A DNA stretch of 64,000 nt from an uncultured Rivibacter sp. (GCA_946480925.1 CAMLLU010000017.1:1-64000); one strand, 5' to 3'. Shown: positions 48,095 to 56,729, counted from the first letter of the stretch. Notes: generated from the letters alone by a model not told the origin. Translations and numbers: made by a program.

Positions 48095-48171
48095 TCTGTC
48101 TGTCGTGAGTCACCCCAAGTCAATGAAGCACCACCGCAATGTAGTTGTGCCCTTTCTCTGAGGGAGTTTCT

Positions 48172-48786
48172 TCAAGACAACTCCTCCAACACCTTCGTCA
48201 CCGCCCGCACCAGCCGCCCCGCAGGCGTCGTGAGTTCTGCAAGCTGGTCTGCCCGGCCCTCTTCCACGGCCTGCAGCACCAGCTCGTTGATGCCGCCCAC
48301 GATGCCCATCGCCATCTCGCCCACGAGCTTGTTCGTGCGGGCTCGGCGCGGCTGGCTGGCATAGACCACTTCGACGATGAAGTCGGCCAGCGCCTGGTTC
48401 ACGCGGCGCCTGGCCGCCAGGCCCTCGGGGCCCAGCCCCAGGATCTCGATGAACAGCGTGCGCAGCAGCACGGGGTTGCTGGCCAGCGTTTCGAAGTAGG
48501 CGCGCAGCGTCTGCTCCACCTGTTCGTGCCAGTCCTGCTCGCGGTCGAGCGACTGCTTGAGCACCTTGATGGCCTGGTGGCTGGCGGCTTCGTACAGCGC
48601 GATGAGGCATTGCGCCTTGCCGTCGAAGTGCTCGTAGAACGTGCGCCTGGAAACGCGCGCCAGCGCGGCGATGTCACCGATGGTCGTGTCTGCGTAGCCC
48701 TTGCCGGCCACGGCGTGCGACATGGCCTCGAGCAGGCGCTGGCGGTGTTCTGGCAGGGCTTGCGGCTCGCTGTGCGTTTCACTCAT
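48172..48786 (-). CDS. TetR-family transcriptional regulator
   Basis: The 204-aa protein has an N-terminal TetR helix-turn-helix (HRQRLLEAMSHAVAGKGYADTTIGDIAALARVSRRTFYEHFDGKAQCLIALYE) within residues 15-65 and a helical ligand-binding domain. It diverges from the PF10118-like gene, and the shared upstream region holds five phased GTAC boxes. It is expected to repress both genes until an unknown ligand binds. Confidence 0.92.
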   Translation of the reverse strand: MSETHSEPQALPEHRQRLLEAMSHAVAGKGYADTTIGDIAALARVSRRTFYEHFDGKAQCLIALYEAASHQAIKVLKQSLDREQDWHEQVEQTLRAYFETLASNPVLLRTLFIEILGLGPEGLAARRRVNQALADFIVEVVYASQPRRARTNKLVGEMAMGIVGGINELVLQAVEEGRADQLAELTTPAGRLVRAVTKVLEELS

Positions 48787-48820
48787 GGGCGCGGCGGCTC
48801 CTAGTTGGCGGCTCCTGAAT

Positions 48821-48890
48821 TGGTACTTGACAGTACCACAGCACGGCGGCACATTGCCCCATCGGTACCGATGGGTACCAGAACGGTACC
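48821..48890. promoter_or_regulatory. Phased GTAC operator array with a promoter
   Basis: TGGTAC-TTGACA-GTACCA (48821-48838) is a perfect palindrome whose centre is a consensus -35. CCCATCGGTACCGATGGG (48858-48875) is a perfect 18-bp palindrome, followed by GGTACC-N5-GGTACC (48874-48890). The five GTAC cores start at 48823, 48833, 48865, 48875 and 48886: spacings 10, 32, 10 and 11, all on one helix face. CACATT at 48850-48855, 17 bases after TTGACA, is a plausible weak -10 for the plus-strand gene. Confidence 0.8.
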
Positions 48891-48905
48891 AACGAGGAGA
48901 TTGCC

Positions 48906-49733
48906 GTGACCGAGCTCGTCGTGCGCCGCTTGCTGATCGACCTGTCGAGCGAGTTTCCGCGCCGCTGGTTCGCGGGCGACGCTTTCAAGACCGCCCTGTT
49001 CAACGCACTGTCGATGAGCTTTCCGGTGGGCGAGCAGTTCTTCATCGACTCGGTGCGCAACGGTTTCAAGGCCTTGCCGGCCGATCGGCAGGCGCAGTTC
49101 GGCGGCGAAGTGCAGGGCTTCGTGGGCCAGGAGGCTACGCACCGGCGCATCCACGGCCTCTTCAACGACCAGCTCGAGCGGCAGGGCTTCGTCAACGCCT
49201 GGGGCCCTCGCGCGACACGGCGCATCGCCAGGCTGCAAGGCACCGACGTGCGCCATGCGCTGGCCATTACCGCGGCGTATGAACACTTCACTGCCATCTT
49301 CGCCGAGTGGATGCTGGCGCAGGCCGACCGGCTGACAGTGGTGGAGCCGCGGCTGGCGGCCATGTGGCTGTGGCACGCGTGCGAAGAGTCCGAACACAAG
49401 AGCACCGCGTTCGACCTCTACGTGGCGCTGCGCGGCAACCACGCCTGGCGCGTGCGCTGGATGCGCGTGGTGACGCTGTTCTTCACGATCGACCTGCTGC
49501 GCCAGACCACCAACAACCTGTGGCGCGACGGCCAGCTCCTGCGCTGGGGCACGTGGCGCAGCGCCGCGGCGTTCTTCTTCGGCCGGCACGGGCTGGTGCG
49601 TGAATGCTTCGGCCCGTGGCGCGCCTACTTCGCGCAGGGTTTCCACCCGCGCCAGCAGCACAGCACGCGCGCCTCGCAGTGGCTGGCCGAGCATGGCGAT
49701 CTCTACACCGTGGTCGGGCAGGCGAGCCGCTGA
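48906..49733 (+). CDS. PF10118-like predicted metal-dependent hydrolase
   Basis: The 275-aa protein starts at a GTG preceded by GAGGAGA. It has an alpha-helical, ferritin-like pattern of metal ligands: GQEATHRRIH (about residue 75), YEHFTAIFAEWM (about 120) and HACEESEHKSTAFDLY (about 158), with a hydrophobic helix near 190. The family is annotated as metal-dependent hydrolase, but the carboxylate/histidine arrangement is also compatible with a di-iron oxidase. Controlled by the divergent TetR regulator. Substrate unknown. Confidence 0.85.
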   Translation: MTELVVRRLLIDLSSEFPRRWFAGDAFKTALFNALSMSFPVGEQFFIDSVRNGFKALPADRQAQFGGEVQGFVGQEATHRRIHGLFNDQLERQGFVNAWGPRATRRIARLQGTDVRHALAITAAYEHFTAIFAEWMLAQADRLTVVEPRLAAMWLWHACEESEHKSTAFDLYVALRGNHAWRVRWMRVVTLFFTIDLLRQTTNNLWRDGQLLRWGTWRSAAAFFFGRHGLVRECFGPWRAYFAQGFHPRQQHSTRASQWLAEHGDLYTVVGQASR

Positions 49734-49890
49734 ATCCTTTTTGCCGAACAGTCCTGTCAGGATTTTTCGGTGTGTGTCTTTTGCTGCAGTTCGCAGGTAT
49801 GCAGCTTGCCGTTCCAAGGCACTGGCGCTTCGTTGGAAGACGCCAGAACAGCACATGCATGCACACACTGAGGCGACAGAAAGGACAGTC

Positions 49891-50910
49891 ATGAATCCGT
49901 ACAGCAACTATGGAAACGGCGGCCGTCGCGGTGGCCAGGACGATGAGCGACGCTACGGCATGGAAGGCCAGCGCGGCGATCGCTGGCAGGGCCGGCAAGA
50001 GAGCGAACGCTATGGCCAAGGTGGCGGGCGCGAGCAGGAATACGCGCGCGGCTACGGCGGTGCCGAAGACTGGCGCGCCGGCGGCTGGAGCGGCGGCGAA
50101 GGCCGCGACCGCGAATACGGCGGCGGCCAGCAGCAGGGCTACAGCGGCGATTACTACACCGGGCGTCGCGAATTCCTCGAACCCGGGCGTGAGTGGAGTT
50201 CGCAACGGGGCTATGGCGGCCAGGGCGACTATGGCCAGGGCGGTTACAGCGCCAGCCAGGGCGGCTTCGGCGGTCAAGGCGGGTATGGCGCGCAAGGCGG
50301 CTATGGCAGCGGCCAGGAGCGCTCGTGGAGCGGCCAAAGCGAACAGGGCTTTGGCGGCAGCCAGGGCGGTTACGGCGGCTATGGTGGCGGCCGGCAGGAA
50401 GCCTATGGCGGCAGCCAGGGTGGCTACAGCGGCTATGGCGGCCCCAGGGGCGGGCGCTATCAGCAAGGCGGCGGCTATGGTGGCTATGGCGAAGACCAGG
50501 GCCGCGAATCGCAATGGGGCCGCGGCTACGAACGCGACCGCGAACGGCAGCAGCACTTCGACCCCGACTACCACCAGTGGCGCAGCGAGCAGATGCGCAC
50601 GCTCGACAACGACTACAACGAGTGGCGGCAGGAGCGCTACAAGAAGTTCTCCGACGAGTTCGACCAGTGGCGCAACCAGCGCCAGCGCGGCGGCGGCATG
50701 GGTTCGCAGGGCTCCAGCGGCATGGGCGGCAGCAGCGGCGCAGGCAGCCTGGGCGCTGCGGGCAGCACCAGCGGCACGGGCAGCACCGGCTCTTACAGCG
50801 GCAGCGAGTCCGACACCGGCAAGTCGTCCACCAGCATCGGCACGAGCGGCTCCTCTTCGACGGGCTCTTCGGGCTCCACGTCGTCTTCGTCGGGCCGCAG
50901 CAAGAGCTGA
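49891..50910 (+). CDS. Gly/Tyr/Gln/Arg-rich low-complexity protein
   Basis: The 339-aa product starts at the ATG at 49891 (AAAGGACAGTC before it). Residues 1-215 are rich in G, Y, Q, R and S with repeated GGYG, GQGGYG and SQGGY units, including a near-duplicate pair GGSQGGYGGYGGG and GGSQGGYSGYGG. RGG and GRR motifs resemble RNA-binding, phase-separating proteins. A short ordered-looking module follows (about 222-265): FDPDYHQWRSEQM, LDNDYNEWRQERYKKF, DEFDQWRNQR, with three acidic-aromatic-WR units. The tail is Ser/Gly/Thr-rich. No signal peptide is seen. The module recalls low-complexity proteins in other Burkholderiales, from memory. Function unknown; a stress or nucleoid-associated condensate protein is one possibility. 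Confidence 0.8.
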   Translation: MNPYSNYGNGGRRGGQDDERRYGMEGQRGDRWQGRQESERYGQGGGREQEYARGYGGAEDWRAGGWSGGEGRDREYGGGQQQGYSGDYYTGRREFLEPGREWSSQRGYGGQGDYGQGGYSASQGGFGGQGGYGAQGGYGSGQERSWSGQSEQGFGGSQGGYGGYGGGRQEAYGGSQGGYSGYGGPRGGRYQQGGGYGGYGEDQGRESQWGRGYERDRERQQHFDPDYHQWRSEQMRTLDNDYNEWRQERYKKFSDEFDQWRNQRQRGGGMGSQGSSGMGGSSGAGSLGAAGSTSGTGSTGSYSGSESDTGKSSTSIGTSGSSSTGSSGSTSSSSGRSKS

Positions 50911-50979
50911 GCCGTCGATCGGCAAAGCGGCAGGCTGAGCCAACAGGTCTGCCGCAACAACGGGAAGACAACGAGAAGG

Positions 50980-51011
50980 GAAGAAGGGCGCCGAGGCGCC
51001 CTTCTTCTTTT
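50980..51011 (+). terminator. Strong terminator after the Gly-rich gene
   Basis: GAAGAAGGGCGC and GCGCCCTTCTTC form a perfect 12-bp stem followed by TTTT, 70 bases after the stop. It separates the gene from the convergent UDP-glucose dehydrogenase gene. Confidence 0.92.
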
Positions 51012-51051
51012 CCCTGCGCCGCTGACCTCACCAACGGCCCGGAGCATCCGG

Positions 51052-52425
51052 TCAATCCGCGCCGCCCATCACCTCCACTGCCGGCTGCAGCGCGCCTTCG
51101 GGCCGGCCGATCTGCACGACACGCAAGCCGTGGCGAGACCAGCGCAAGGCATCGACCACGTTGCGGCCGTCGAACACCACCTGGTCGGTGAGCTGCAACG
51201 CCACCTTGGCCGCATCCATTTCGGCAAACTCAGGCCACTCGGTGCAGATGGCCAGCGCATCGGCCTGCGACAGCGCGGCTTCGGCGCTGGCACACCACGT
51301 GACGGCGCTGCTGTGGCCGAGCACCGCCACGGCCTTGGGCGTGGCCACCGGGTCGTAGGCCCGCACCTCGGCACCGGCGCCGATGAGCTGGCGCAGCAGC
51401 ACGAGGCTGGGTGCCTCTCGCAGGTCGTCGGTGCCGGGCTTGAAGGCCAGCCCCCACACAGCGATGCGCTTGCCACGCAAACCGTCGGGGCTGCCATAGA
51501 AGTGGCTCAGCTTTTCAAAGAGGCAGCGGCGCTGGCGTTCATTGACCTGGTCCACCGCCTGCAGCAGCCGCGCGGGCAGGCCCAGGTCAGCGGCCATGCG
51601 GATCATGGCCTTCACGTCCTTCGGAAAGCACGAGCCGCCGTAGCCGATGCCCGCATGCAGGAAGTGCGGGCCGATGCGCCGGTCGAGCCCCACGCCCTTG
51701 GCCACCTGCTCCACGTCGGCACCCATGAGCTCGGCCAACGAGGCCACTTCGTTGATGAGGCTGATGCGTGCAGCCAGCATCACGTTGGCGGTGTACTTGG
51801 TGAGTTCGGCGCTGCGCGTGTCCATCACCAGCAGCGGGTGGCCGCGCTCCAGCAGCGGCGCATACAACGCATGCATCAACTCGGCATCGGCGCGCTGCGC
51901 CACACCCACGATGATGCGGTCGGGGTCCAGGAAGTCGGCCACCGCGCGGCCTTCGCGCAGGAATTCGGGGTTGCTCACCACCGGCACGTGCAGCGCGAGC
52001 CCGCGCTGGTGCAGCTGCTCCTCGAGCGCGGCCTGCAGCCGCTCGCAGGTGCCCACCGGCACGGTGGACTTCACCGCCACCACCGCCGACTGCTCGAGCA
52101 GCTGGCCGATGGCATGGACGGCCTTCTTCACCGCACCCAGCTCCGCATCGCCGTTCTGGCCCTGCGGCGTGCCTACCGCGAGTATCACCACGTCGCAGCT
52201 TTGCAGCGCGAGCGAGAGGTCCACCGTGAAGCCGAGCTGGCCGCGCGCCTGGTGCACGGCGATCAATGCGTCGAGCTCGGGTTCGAAGAACGGCACCTCG
52301 TTCTGCATGAGCAGGCGCACGCGCTGTGGGTCGATGTCGTAGCCCATCACGCTGTGGCCGAGCTCGGCCAGGCAGGCCGCGGTGGACAGCCCCACATACC
52401 CCAGACCCAGAACGGCGACTTGCAT
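51052..52425 (-). CDS. ugd: UDP-glucose 6-dehydrogenase
   Basis: The 457-aa enzyme oxidises UDP-glucose to UDP-glucuronate with two NAD. Landmarks are VAVLGLGYVGLSTAACLAELGH at the start, VGTPQ, KSTVPVGT, PEFLREGRAV and the catalytic cysteine in GYGGSCFPKDV near residue 265. The ATG at 52425 is fixed by the conserved N-terminus. It lies ten bases after the UDP-xylose synthase gene in the same orientation, so both make a UDP-xylose pathway. Confidence 0.95.
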   Translation of the reverse strand: MQVAVLGLGYVGLSTAACLAELGHSVMGYDIDPQRVRLLMQNEVPFFEPELDALIAVHQARGQLGFTVDLSLALQSCDVVILAVGTPQGQNGDAELGAVKKAVHAIGQLLEQSAVVAVKSTVPVGTCERLQAALEEQLHQRGLALHVPVVSNPEFLREGRAVADFLDPDRIIVGVAQRADAELMHALYAPLLERGHPLLVMDTRSAELTKYTANVMLAARISLINEVASLAELMGADVEQVAKGVGLDRRIGPHFLHAGIGYGGSCFPKDVKAMIRMAADLGLPARLLQAVDQVNERQRRCLFEKLSHFYGSPDGLRGKRIAVWGLAFKPGTDDLREAPSLVLLRQLIGAGAEVRAYDPVATPKAVAVLGHSSAVTWCASAEAALSQADALAICTEWPEFAEMDAAKVALQLTDQVVFDGRNVVDALRWSRHGLRVVQIGRPEGALQPAVEVMGGAD

Positions 52426-52435
52426 GATGGCGAGC

Positions 52436-53371
52436 TCAGTGAAGAAGGTGGCGGAAGTAGTCGATGGTTTCGCGCAAGCCGTCTTCGAGCCGCACCTTCG
52501 GCGCCCAGCCGAGCTGGCGGGTCGCATGACGGATGTCGGGGCAGCGCAGCTTCGGATCGTCGGCCGGCAGCGCCTGGAACACGATGCGCGAGCGGCTGCC
52601 GGTGAGCCGCAACACCAGCTCGGCCAGCTCGAGGATGGGCCGGCCATCGGGGTTGCCCAGGTTCAGCGGACCTTCGATGTCGGCGTCCATGAGGTGCAGC
52701 GCGCCTTCGATCAGGTCGTCCACGAAGCAGAAGCTGCGCGTCTGCTCGCCGGTGCCGTAGACCGTGAGGTCTTCGCCGCGCAGCGCCTGGCAGATGAAGT
52801 TGCTCACCACGCGGCCGTCACCCGGCGCGAGGCGCGGGCCGTAGGTGTTGAAGATGCGCGCGATGCGCACTGCCACGCCGCGCTGCAGGTGGTAGGCGAA
52901 GCACAGCGTCTCCGCGCAGCGCTTGCCTTCGTCGTAGCACGCACGCGGGCCCAGCGGGTTCACGTTGCCGCGGTAGTTCTCGCTTTGCGGCGTGACCTGC
53001 GGGTCGCCGTACACCTCGCTGGTGGAGGCCTGGAAGAAACGCGCGCCGCGGCGCTGTGCGAGTTCGAGCATGTGGTGCACGCCCAGCACGCTGGTGAGCG
53101 TGGTGTGCACCGGGTCGCGCTGGTAGTGCAGCGGGCTTGCGGGGCAGGCGAAGTTGAAGATGCCGTCCACGTCTTCGTCGAACGGCTGCACCACGTCGTG
53201 CTGCGTGAGGTGGAAGTGCGGCTTGCGCAGCAGGTGCTCCACGTTGGCCCGCGAGCCGGTGGAGAAGTTGTCGATGACCAGCACGTCGTGCCCGGCGGCC
53301 AGCAGACGATCGCACAGGTGGCTGCCCAGAAAGCCGGCCCCACCGGCCACCAGCACCCGTTTTGTCGGCAT
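52436..53371 (-). CDS. uxs: UDP-glucuronate decarboxylase (UDP-xylose synthase)
   Basis: The 311-aa extended SDR has the NAD motif [15 protein letters not shown] (residues 9-24), [22 protein letters not shown] and the YxxxK catalytic pair within [13 protein letters not shown], a UXS hallmark. It converts UDP-glucuronate to UDP-xylose. GGAGATGCC precedes the ATG at 53371. It precedes ugd in one operon. A polysaccharide or glycolipid use is expected; no xylosyltransferase is next to it. Confidence 0.94.
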   Translation of the reverse strand: MPTKRVLVAGGAGFLGSHLCDRLLAAGHDVLVIDNFSTGSRANVEHLLRKPHFHLTQHDVVQPFDEDVDGIFNFACPASPLHYQRDPVHTTLTSVLGVHHMLELAQRRGARFFQASTSEVYGDPQVTPQSENYRGNVNPLGPRACYDEGKRCAETLCFAYHLQRGVAVRIARIFNTYGPRLAPGDGRVVSNFICQALRGEDLTVYGTGEQTRSFCFVDDLIEGALHLMDADIEGPLNLGNPDGRPILELAELVLRLTGSRSRIVFQALPADDPKLRCPDIRHATRQLGWAPKVRLEDGLRETIDYFRHLLH

Positions 53372-53434
53372 GGCATCTCCTCTTGTCGGTGACCTCGAAG
53401 AGCAAGCAGCGTTCCCTGGCTGGCTTTCGGGCTC

Positions 53435-53526
53435 TTCACCGCATAGACGCAGAGGGCGCAGAAGTGCACGGAGCAAAGGCCATGTTTCCCTGCGGTCCTC
53501 TGCGTCCTCCGCGCCTGTGCGGTGAA
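53435..53526. repeat. 92-bp interrupted palindrome (intergenic repeat-like)
   Basis: The ends are TTCACCGCA and TGCGGTGAA; inside them GACGCAGAGG (53446-53455) is matched by CCTCTGCGTC (53497-53506). The two inverted arms imply a long cruciform or stem. It lies between the uxs promoter region and the MscS gene and resembles mobile non-autonomous palindromic repeats; no second copy was found in the window. Confidence 0.65.
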
Positions 53527-53560
53527 TGCATTGCTCGCTCGGCTTTCCTCAGCCTCTGCC

Positions 53561-54379
53561 TCACGCGTTCTTGATCTCGTGCGCGCGCAGCTTCCCGCCG
53601 ATGGCGAAGTTCAGCTCGCTCAGCACTTCTTGCCGCAAGCGGCGATCGGCGTTGAACCACACGGTGAGCTCGAAGTTCATGGCCGCGCCGCCCAGCGACA
53701 GCAGCAGCACTGCGGGTTCGGGCTGCTTCAGCACGTCGGCCTGTTCGTGCGCGGCATCGAGCAGCAGGCGGCGCACGAGCGCGATGTCGCTGCCGGGGGC
53801 CACCGACACCGGCACGCGCAGGCGGATCTGGTAGTCCATGTAGACGAGGTTCACCACGTTGTCGGTGATGAACTTCTGGTTGGGCACCAGGATCGCGATG
53901 CTGTCGTTGGTGACGATGGTCGTGCGCCGCGCGCCGATCTCATGCACGGTGCCTTCGACGCCGGCCACCTCGATGCGGTCGCCCACCTTGATGGGCCGCT
54001 CGAACATCACGATGAGACCGCTGATGAAGTTGCTGATGATGTTCTGCAGGCCGAAGCCGATGCCCACGCTCACCGCACCGGCCACCACCGCGAAGGCGGT
54101 GAGCTTGATGCCCGCGTTCTGCAGGATCACCGCAATGCCGACGATGAGCACGAGGTAGTGGACGATGGAGCCGATCGACTGGCGCAGGCCGGCGTCCACG
54201 TTGGCGTGCTGCAGCACCTTCCTCACGGCCCAGCGGTTGAGCCAGCTGGCCATGTAGAACAGCACGATGAGCGCGATGACGAGCTTCACGAACGACCACA
54301 ACGTGAAGCTGGTGCCGCCGAGGGTGAAAAGGTGGAGGTCGAATCTCTGTAATTCGTCGCGTAGAAACTGCCAATCCAT
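53561..54379 (-). CDS. MscS-family mechanosensitive channel
   Basis: The 272-aa protein has three N-terminal membrane segments, the pore helix AVSVGIGFGLQNIISNFISGLIVMFERPIKVGDRIEV (landmark residues about 120-155), the MscS beta domain and a short C-terminal cage. Length matches E. coli MscS. It releases solutes under hypo-osmotic stress. The ATG at 54379 follows AAGGCAC. Confidence 0.94.
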   Translation of the reverse strand: MDWQFLRDELQRFDLHLFTLGGTSFTLWSFVKLVIALIVLFYMASWLNRWAVRKVLQHANVDAGLRQSIGSIVHYLVLIVGIAVILQNAGIKLTAFAVVAGAVSVGIGFGLQNIISNFISGLIVMFERPIKVGDRIEVAGVEGTVHEIGARRTTIVTNDSIAILVPNQKFITDNVVNLVYMDYQIRLRVPVSVAPGSDIALVRRLLLDAAHEQADVLKQPEPAVLLLSLGGAAMNFELTVWFNADRRLRQEVLSELNFAIGGKLRAHEIKNA

Positions 54380-54474
54380 CGTTGTGCCTTCTTGTCGGAA
54401 CGGTGCGTGTGAGGCCAACGGGCACGTGTTGTGCCGGACGTAGGGGATCCCGTACCGCTGCAGGAGCACGCGTC

Positions 54475-55290
54475 ATGGCTTTGCGAAAGAACATCACCAC
54501 CGGGCTGGGTGTGGTGGCCGGCGTGCTGGTCGCCGCGCTGGCCGCGGGCCTGTGGTCCTTCCCCGATCGACCGGAAGAACGGGCCGTGGCCCCGAACCCA
54601 CCCACCGTGGCCGACAACCCGAATGCGACCTCGGCGGACGCGCACAGCGCCGCCGATGCAGCAGCGGCTTCCGCCATCCCACCCGGCCTGGGCGGTGGAC
54701 TCGTTGGCGGCTCGCAGGCCCCGGCCGACACCACGGCACAGCAACAACAGCAACAGCAGCAAGGCGCACTCAACGCCGCGGGCACCAGCACGCCGCCGAC
54801 CAGCGGCACGGGTGCCGGCGCGGGTCAGCTGGGCCTGGCCGACCAGAACTTCGTGACCTCGGCCACTGCCATGGGCCTGTACGAGGTGAGCGCCGCGCGT
54901 TCTGCCGCGCAGAAAGCCACCGACCTGAAGGTGCGCGAGTTCGCCGAAATGCTGGTGCAGCACCACAGCGCCGCCAACGAGCAGCTCAAGGTGCTGGCCA
55001 CCAAGAAGAACGTGACCGTGCCCACCGAGGTACCGGCTGGCAAGAAGCCCACGCTCGACCGGCTCGCCGCGGCACAGGGCCACCAATTCGACCGCCAGTT
55101 CGTCGAGACGGTGGGCATTGCCGACCACAAGGACGACATCTCGATGTTCGAGCGCGCCGCCAGGGAAGCGCGCGACCCCGAGATCAAGGCCTTCGCCGAG
55201 CGCACGCTGCCCACGCTGAAGGCACACCTCGCCGCCGCGCAGAAGCTGCCGGTGTCGGCCCCGCCGGCCACCGGTGCGGCCAGCCGCTGA
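54475..55290 (+). CDS. DUF4142-domain protein with a polyglutamine linker
   Basis: The 271-aa protein has a short basic start and a membrane segment or uncleaved signal (about residues 8-27), a 90-residue disordered Ala/Pro/Thr region containing eight consecutive Gln, and a DUF4142 (ferritin-like, PF13628) helical domain (about 120-255): DQNFVTSATAMGLYEVSAARSA.., EFAEMLVQHHSAANEQL. The CAGGAG site precedes the ATG. The family is envelope-associated and often stress-linked; the biochemical role is unknown. Confidence 0.88.
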   Translation: MALRKNITTGLGVVAGVLVAALAAGLWSFPDRPEERAVAPNPPTVADNPNATSADAHSAADAAAASAIPPGLGGGLVGGSQAPADTTAQQQQQQQQGALNAAGTSTPPTSGTGAGAGQLGLADQNFVTSATAMGLYEVSAARSAAQKATDLKVREFAEMLVQHHSAANEQLKVLATKKNVTVPTEVPAGKKPTLDRLAAAQGHQFDRQFVETVGIADHKDDISMFERAAREARDPEIKAFAERTLPTLKAHLAAAQKLPVSAPPATGAASR

Positions 55291-55419
55291 AGAGGGCTGA
55301 CCACGCTGTCGATAACTGCCGTCCTATCCCGACCTCAGCCCCGAGCGCCGCACTTGTTCCACCCGTGGTTCATCATGAACTGCTGGATCAGGCCACGATG
55401 CTTGCGGCTTGTTGGCCCG

Positions 55420-56676
55420 TCACAAGGGCGCGATGCGCCAGATCTCTTCTCCGGAGCCCTTGCCGAGGGTCACGACGTACAGGCCGTCTGGCCCCTCGGC
55501 CATCGCCCTGAATCCGGTGCCCTGGTTGAGTGCCAGGTCGACCTCTGCCGCCATCCGGCCCTTGCCGTCGAGCTTGATCACGGCGATCCTTCGTCCACCT
55601 TCGAAGGTCACGGCCAGTGCGTTGCGCCAGTCCTTCCACAGCGGCAGGCGCAGGCGGTCGATGCCGGTCATGCCTTCCCGTGGCGTGTTGTTGCGCCAGA
55701 CCACCACCGGCCGGGTCGACCCCGGCGTCACCCAGGACAGGGCATCCCATCCTTCGGTCTGGCGCTCGGCCACCAGCAGGGTGCCGGTCTGCGGGTGGAA
55801 GGCCAGACCAGCCTGCTGCCTGAAGCCATCGGCGAGTACTCGTTCGTCGAGGCCGGCGGGCGAGCGGTTGCCCGACGCGGCCTTGCCTTCGCGGTCGATG
55901 CGCAGCACGGCACCGGTGGGCAGCGGGCCTGCCAGCGAGAGCCCCTGGCACAGCCCCACATACAGGAAGCCGTCGGCACCGAAGCGGATGCGGCAGCCCG
56001 CATCTGCGACACCGCCGTTGATCTTTTCTGTGTCGGTGTCGATGCGCAGGATGTCGATGCTGCTCGTGGCCCGGGTCATCGCGGCGTTGAGCTTGAGCTT
56101 CGCGATGCGGTAGCCGGCTGGCTTGGACGCGAACAGGACGAACACCTGGCGGTTGCGCACGAAGTCGGGATCGACGGCGACACTCAGTGCTCCATGCCAG
56201 TGGGCCGTCTGCGCGTCGCCGGAGACATCCACCAAGGCAGCGGCTTCACGCCTGTGCTTGGCGAACAGGCCTTGCCTGAAGTCTGTGTAGAACATGACGC
56301 CGTCCGACGCGAACGCCAGGTCTGTCGGTTGACTCAGGCCGGTTTGGACGACTTGTCTGAGCACCGACAGGGGCGGCACCTGTTCACGATCGCTGTGCGC
56401 ACGCTTTTGCGCAGCAGGCGCACGCAATGGCCGTTCGTCCGGGGCTGGTGGCACGGCGGCCAGCACGGGTGCTGCCACTGGCGGCGGTGCCGGCAGGGAT
56501 TGCGCCATCGACACGATCTGCGGGGAGGCCTCGGCTTGCAAAGCGGCAGGGGGCGGCTCGGCCTGGGGCTCCGAGGGGGAATCCCCCGCTCCGCAGGCGC
56601 AGAGAAGAACGCTGGCCAGCAGCGTGGCGGCATTGATGCGGTTCTTGCCGCACGGCGGCAACAAGTCTTGGTTCAT
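55420..56676 (-). CDS. Sorbosone/glucose-dehydrogenase-like beta-propeller lipoprotein
   Basis: The 418-aa protein has a lipobox ending LLCAC near residue 29, then 90 residues of Ala/Pro/Glu-rich linker, and a six-bladed beta-propeller (about 105-418) of the GSDH type: GLSQPTDLAFASDGVMFYTDF, VAVDPDFVRNRQVFVLFA, IRFGADGFLYVGL, GFRAMAEGPDGLYVV. PQQ-dependent soluble glucose dehydrogenases share this fold, but the PQQ-binding residues could not be verified. It may be a PQQ enzyme or a binding protein. Confidence 0.8.
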   Translation of the reverse strand: MNQDLLPPCGKNRINAATLLASVLLCACGAGDSPSEPQAEPPPAALQAEASPQIVSMAQSLPAPPPVAAPVLAAVPPAPDERPLRAPAAQKRAHSDREQVPPLSVLRQVVQTGLSQPTDLAFASDGVMFYTDFRQGLFAKHRREAAALVDVSGDAQTAHWHGALSVAVDPDFVRNRQVFVLFASKPAGYRIAKLKLNAAMTRATSSIDILRIDTDTEKINGGVADAGCRIRFGADGFLYVGLCQGLSLAGPLPTGAVLRIDREGKAASGNRSPAGLDERVLADGFRQQAGLAFHPQTGTLLVAERQTEGWDALSWVTPGSTRPVVVWRNNTPREGMTGIDRLRLPLWKDWRNALAVTFEGGRRIAVIKLDGKGRMAAEVDLALNQGTGFRAMAEGPDGLYVVTLGKGSGEEIWRIAPL

Positions 56677-56729
56677 TGCGGATGTTGGGTTTGAAGGGTA
56701 GACCTTCTGTGCCCCAAAGAAAAGGAAAT

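Noticed and set aside
50200..50480. Tandem repeats in the Gly-rich gene as a CRISPR array
   Set aside because: The repeats are degenerate, in frame, and encode GGYG/SQGGY units; there are no uniform spacers and no cas genes.
49483..50943. 486-residue Ala-rich open frame antisense to the Gly-rich gene
   Set aside because: An opposite-strand reading of Gly/Gln codons gives Ala/Pro-rich nonsense; it also runs into the PF10118 gene. The plus frame has a ribosome site and an ordered module.
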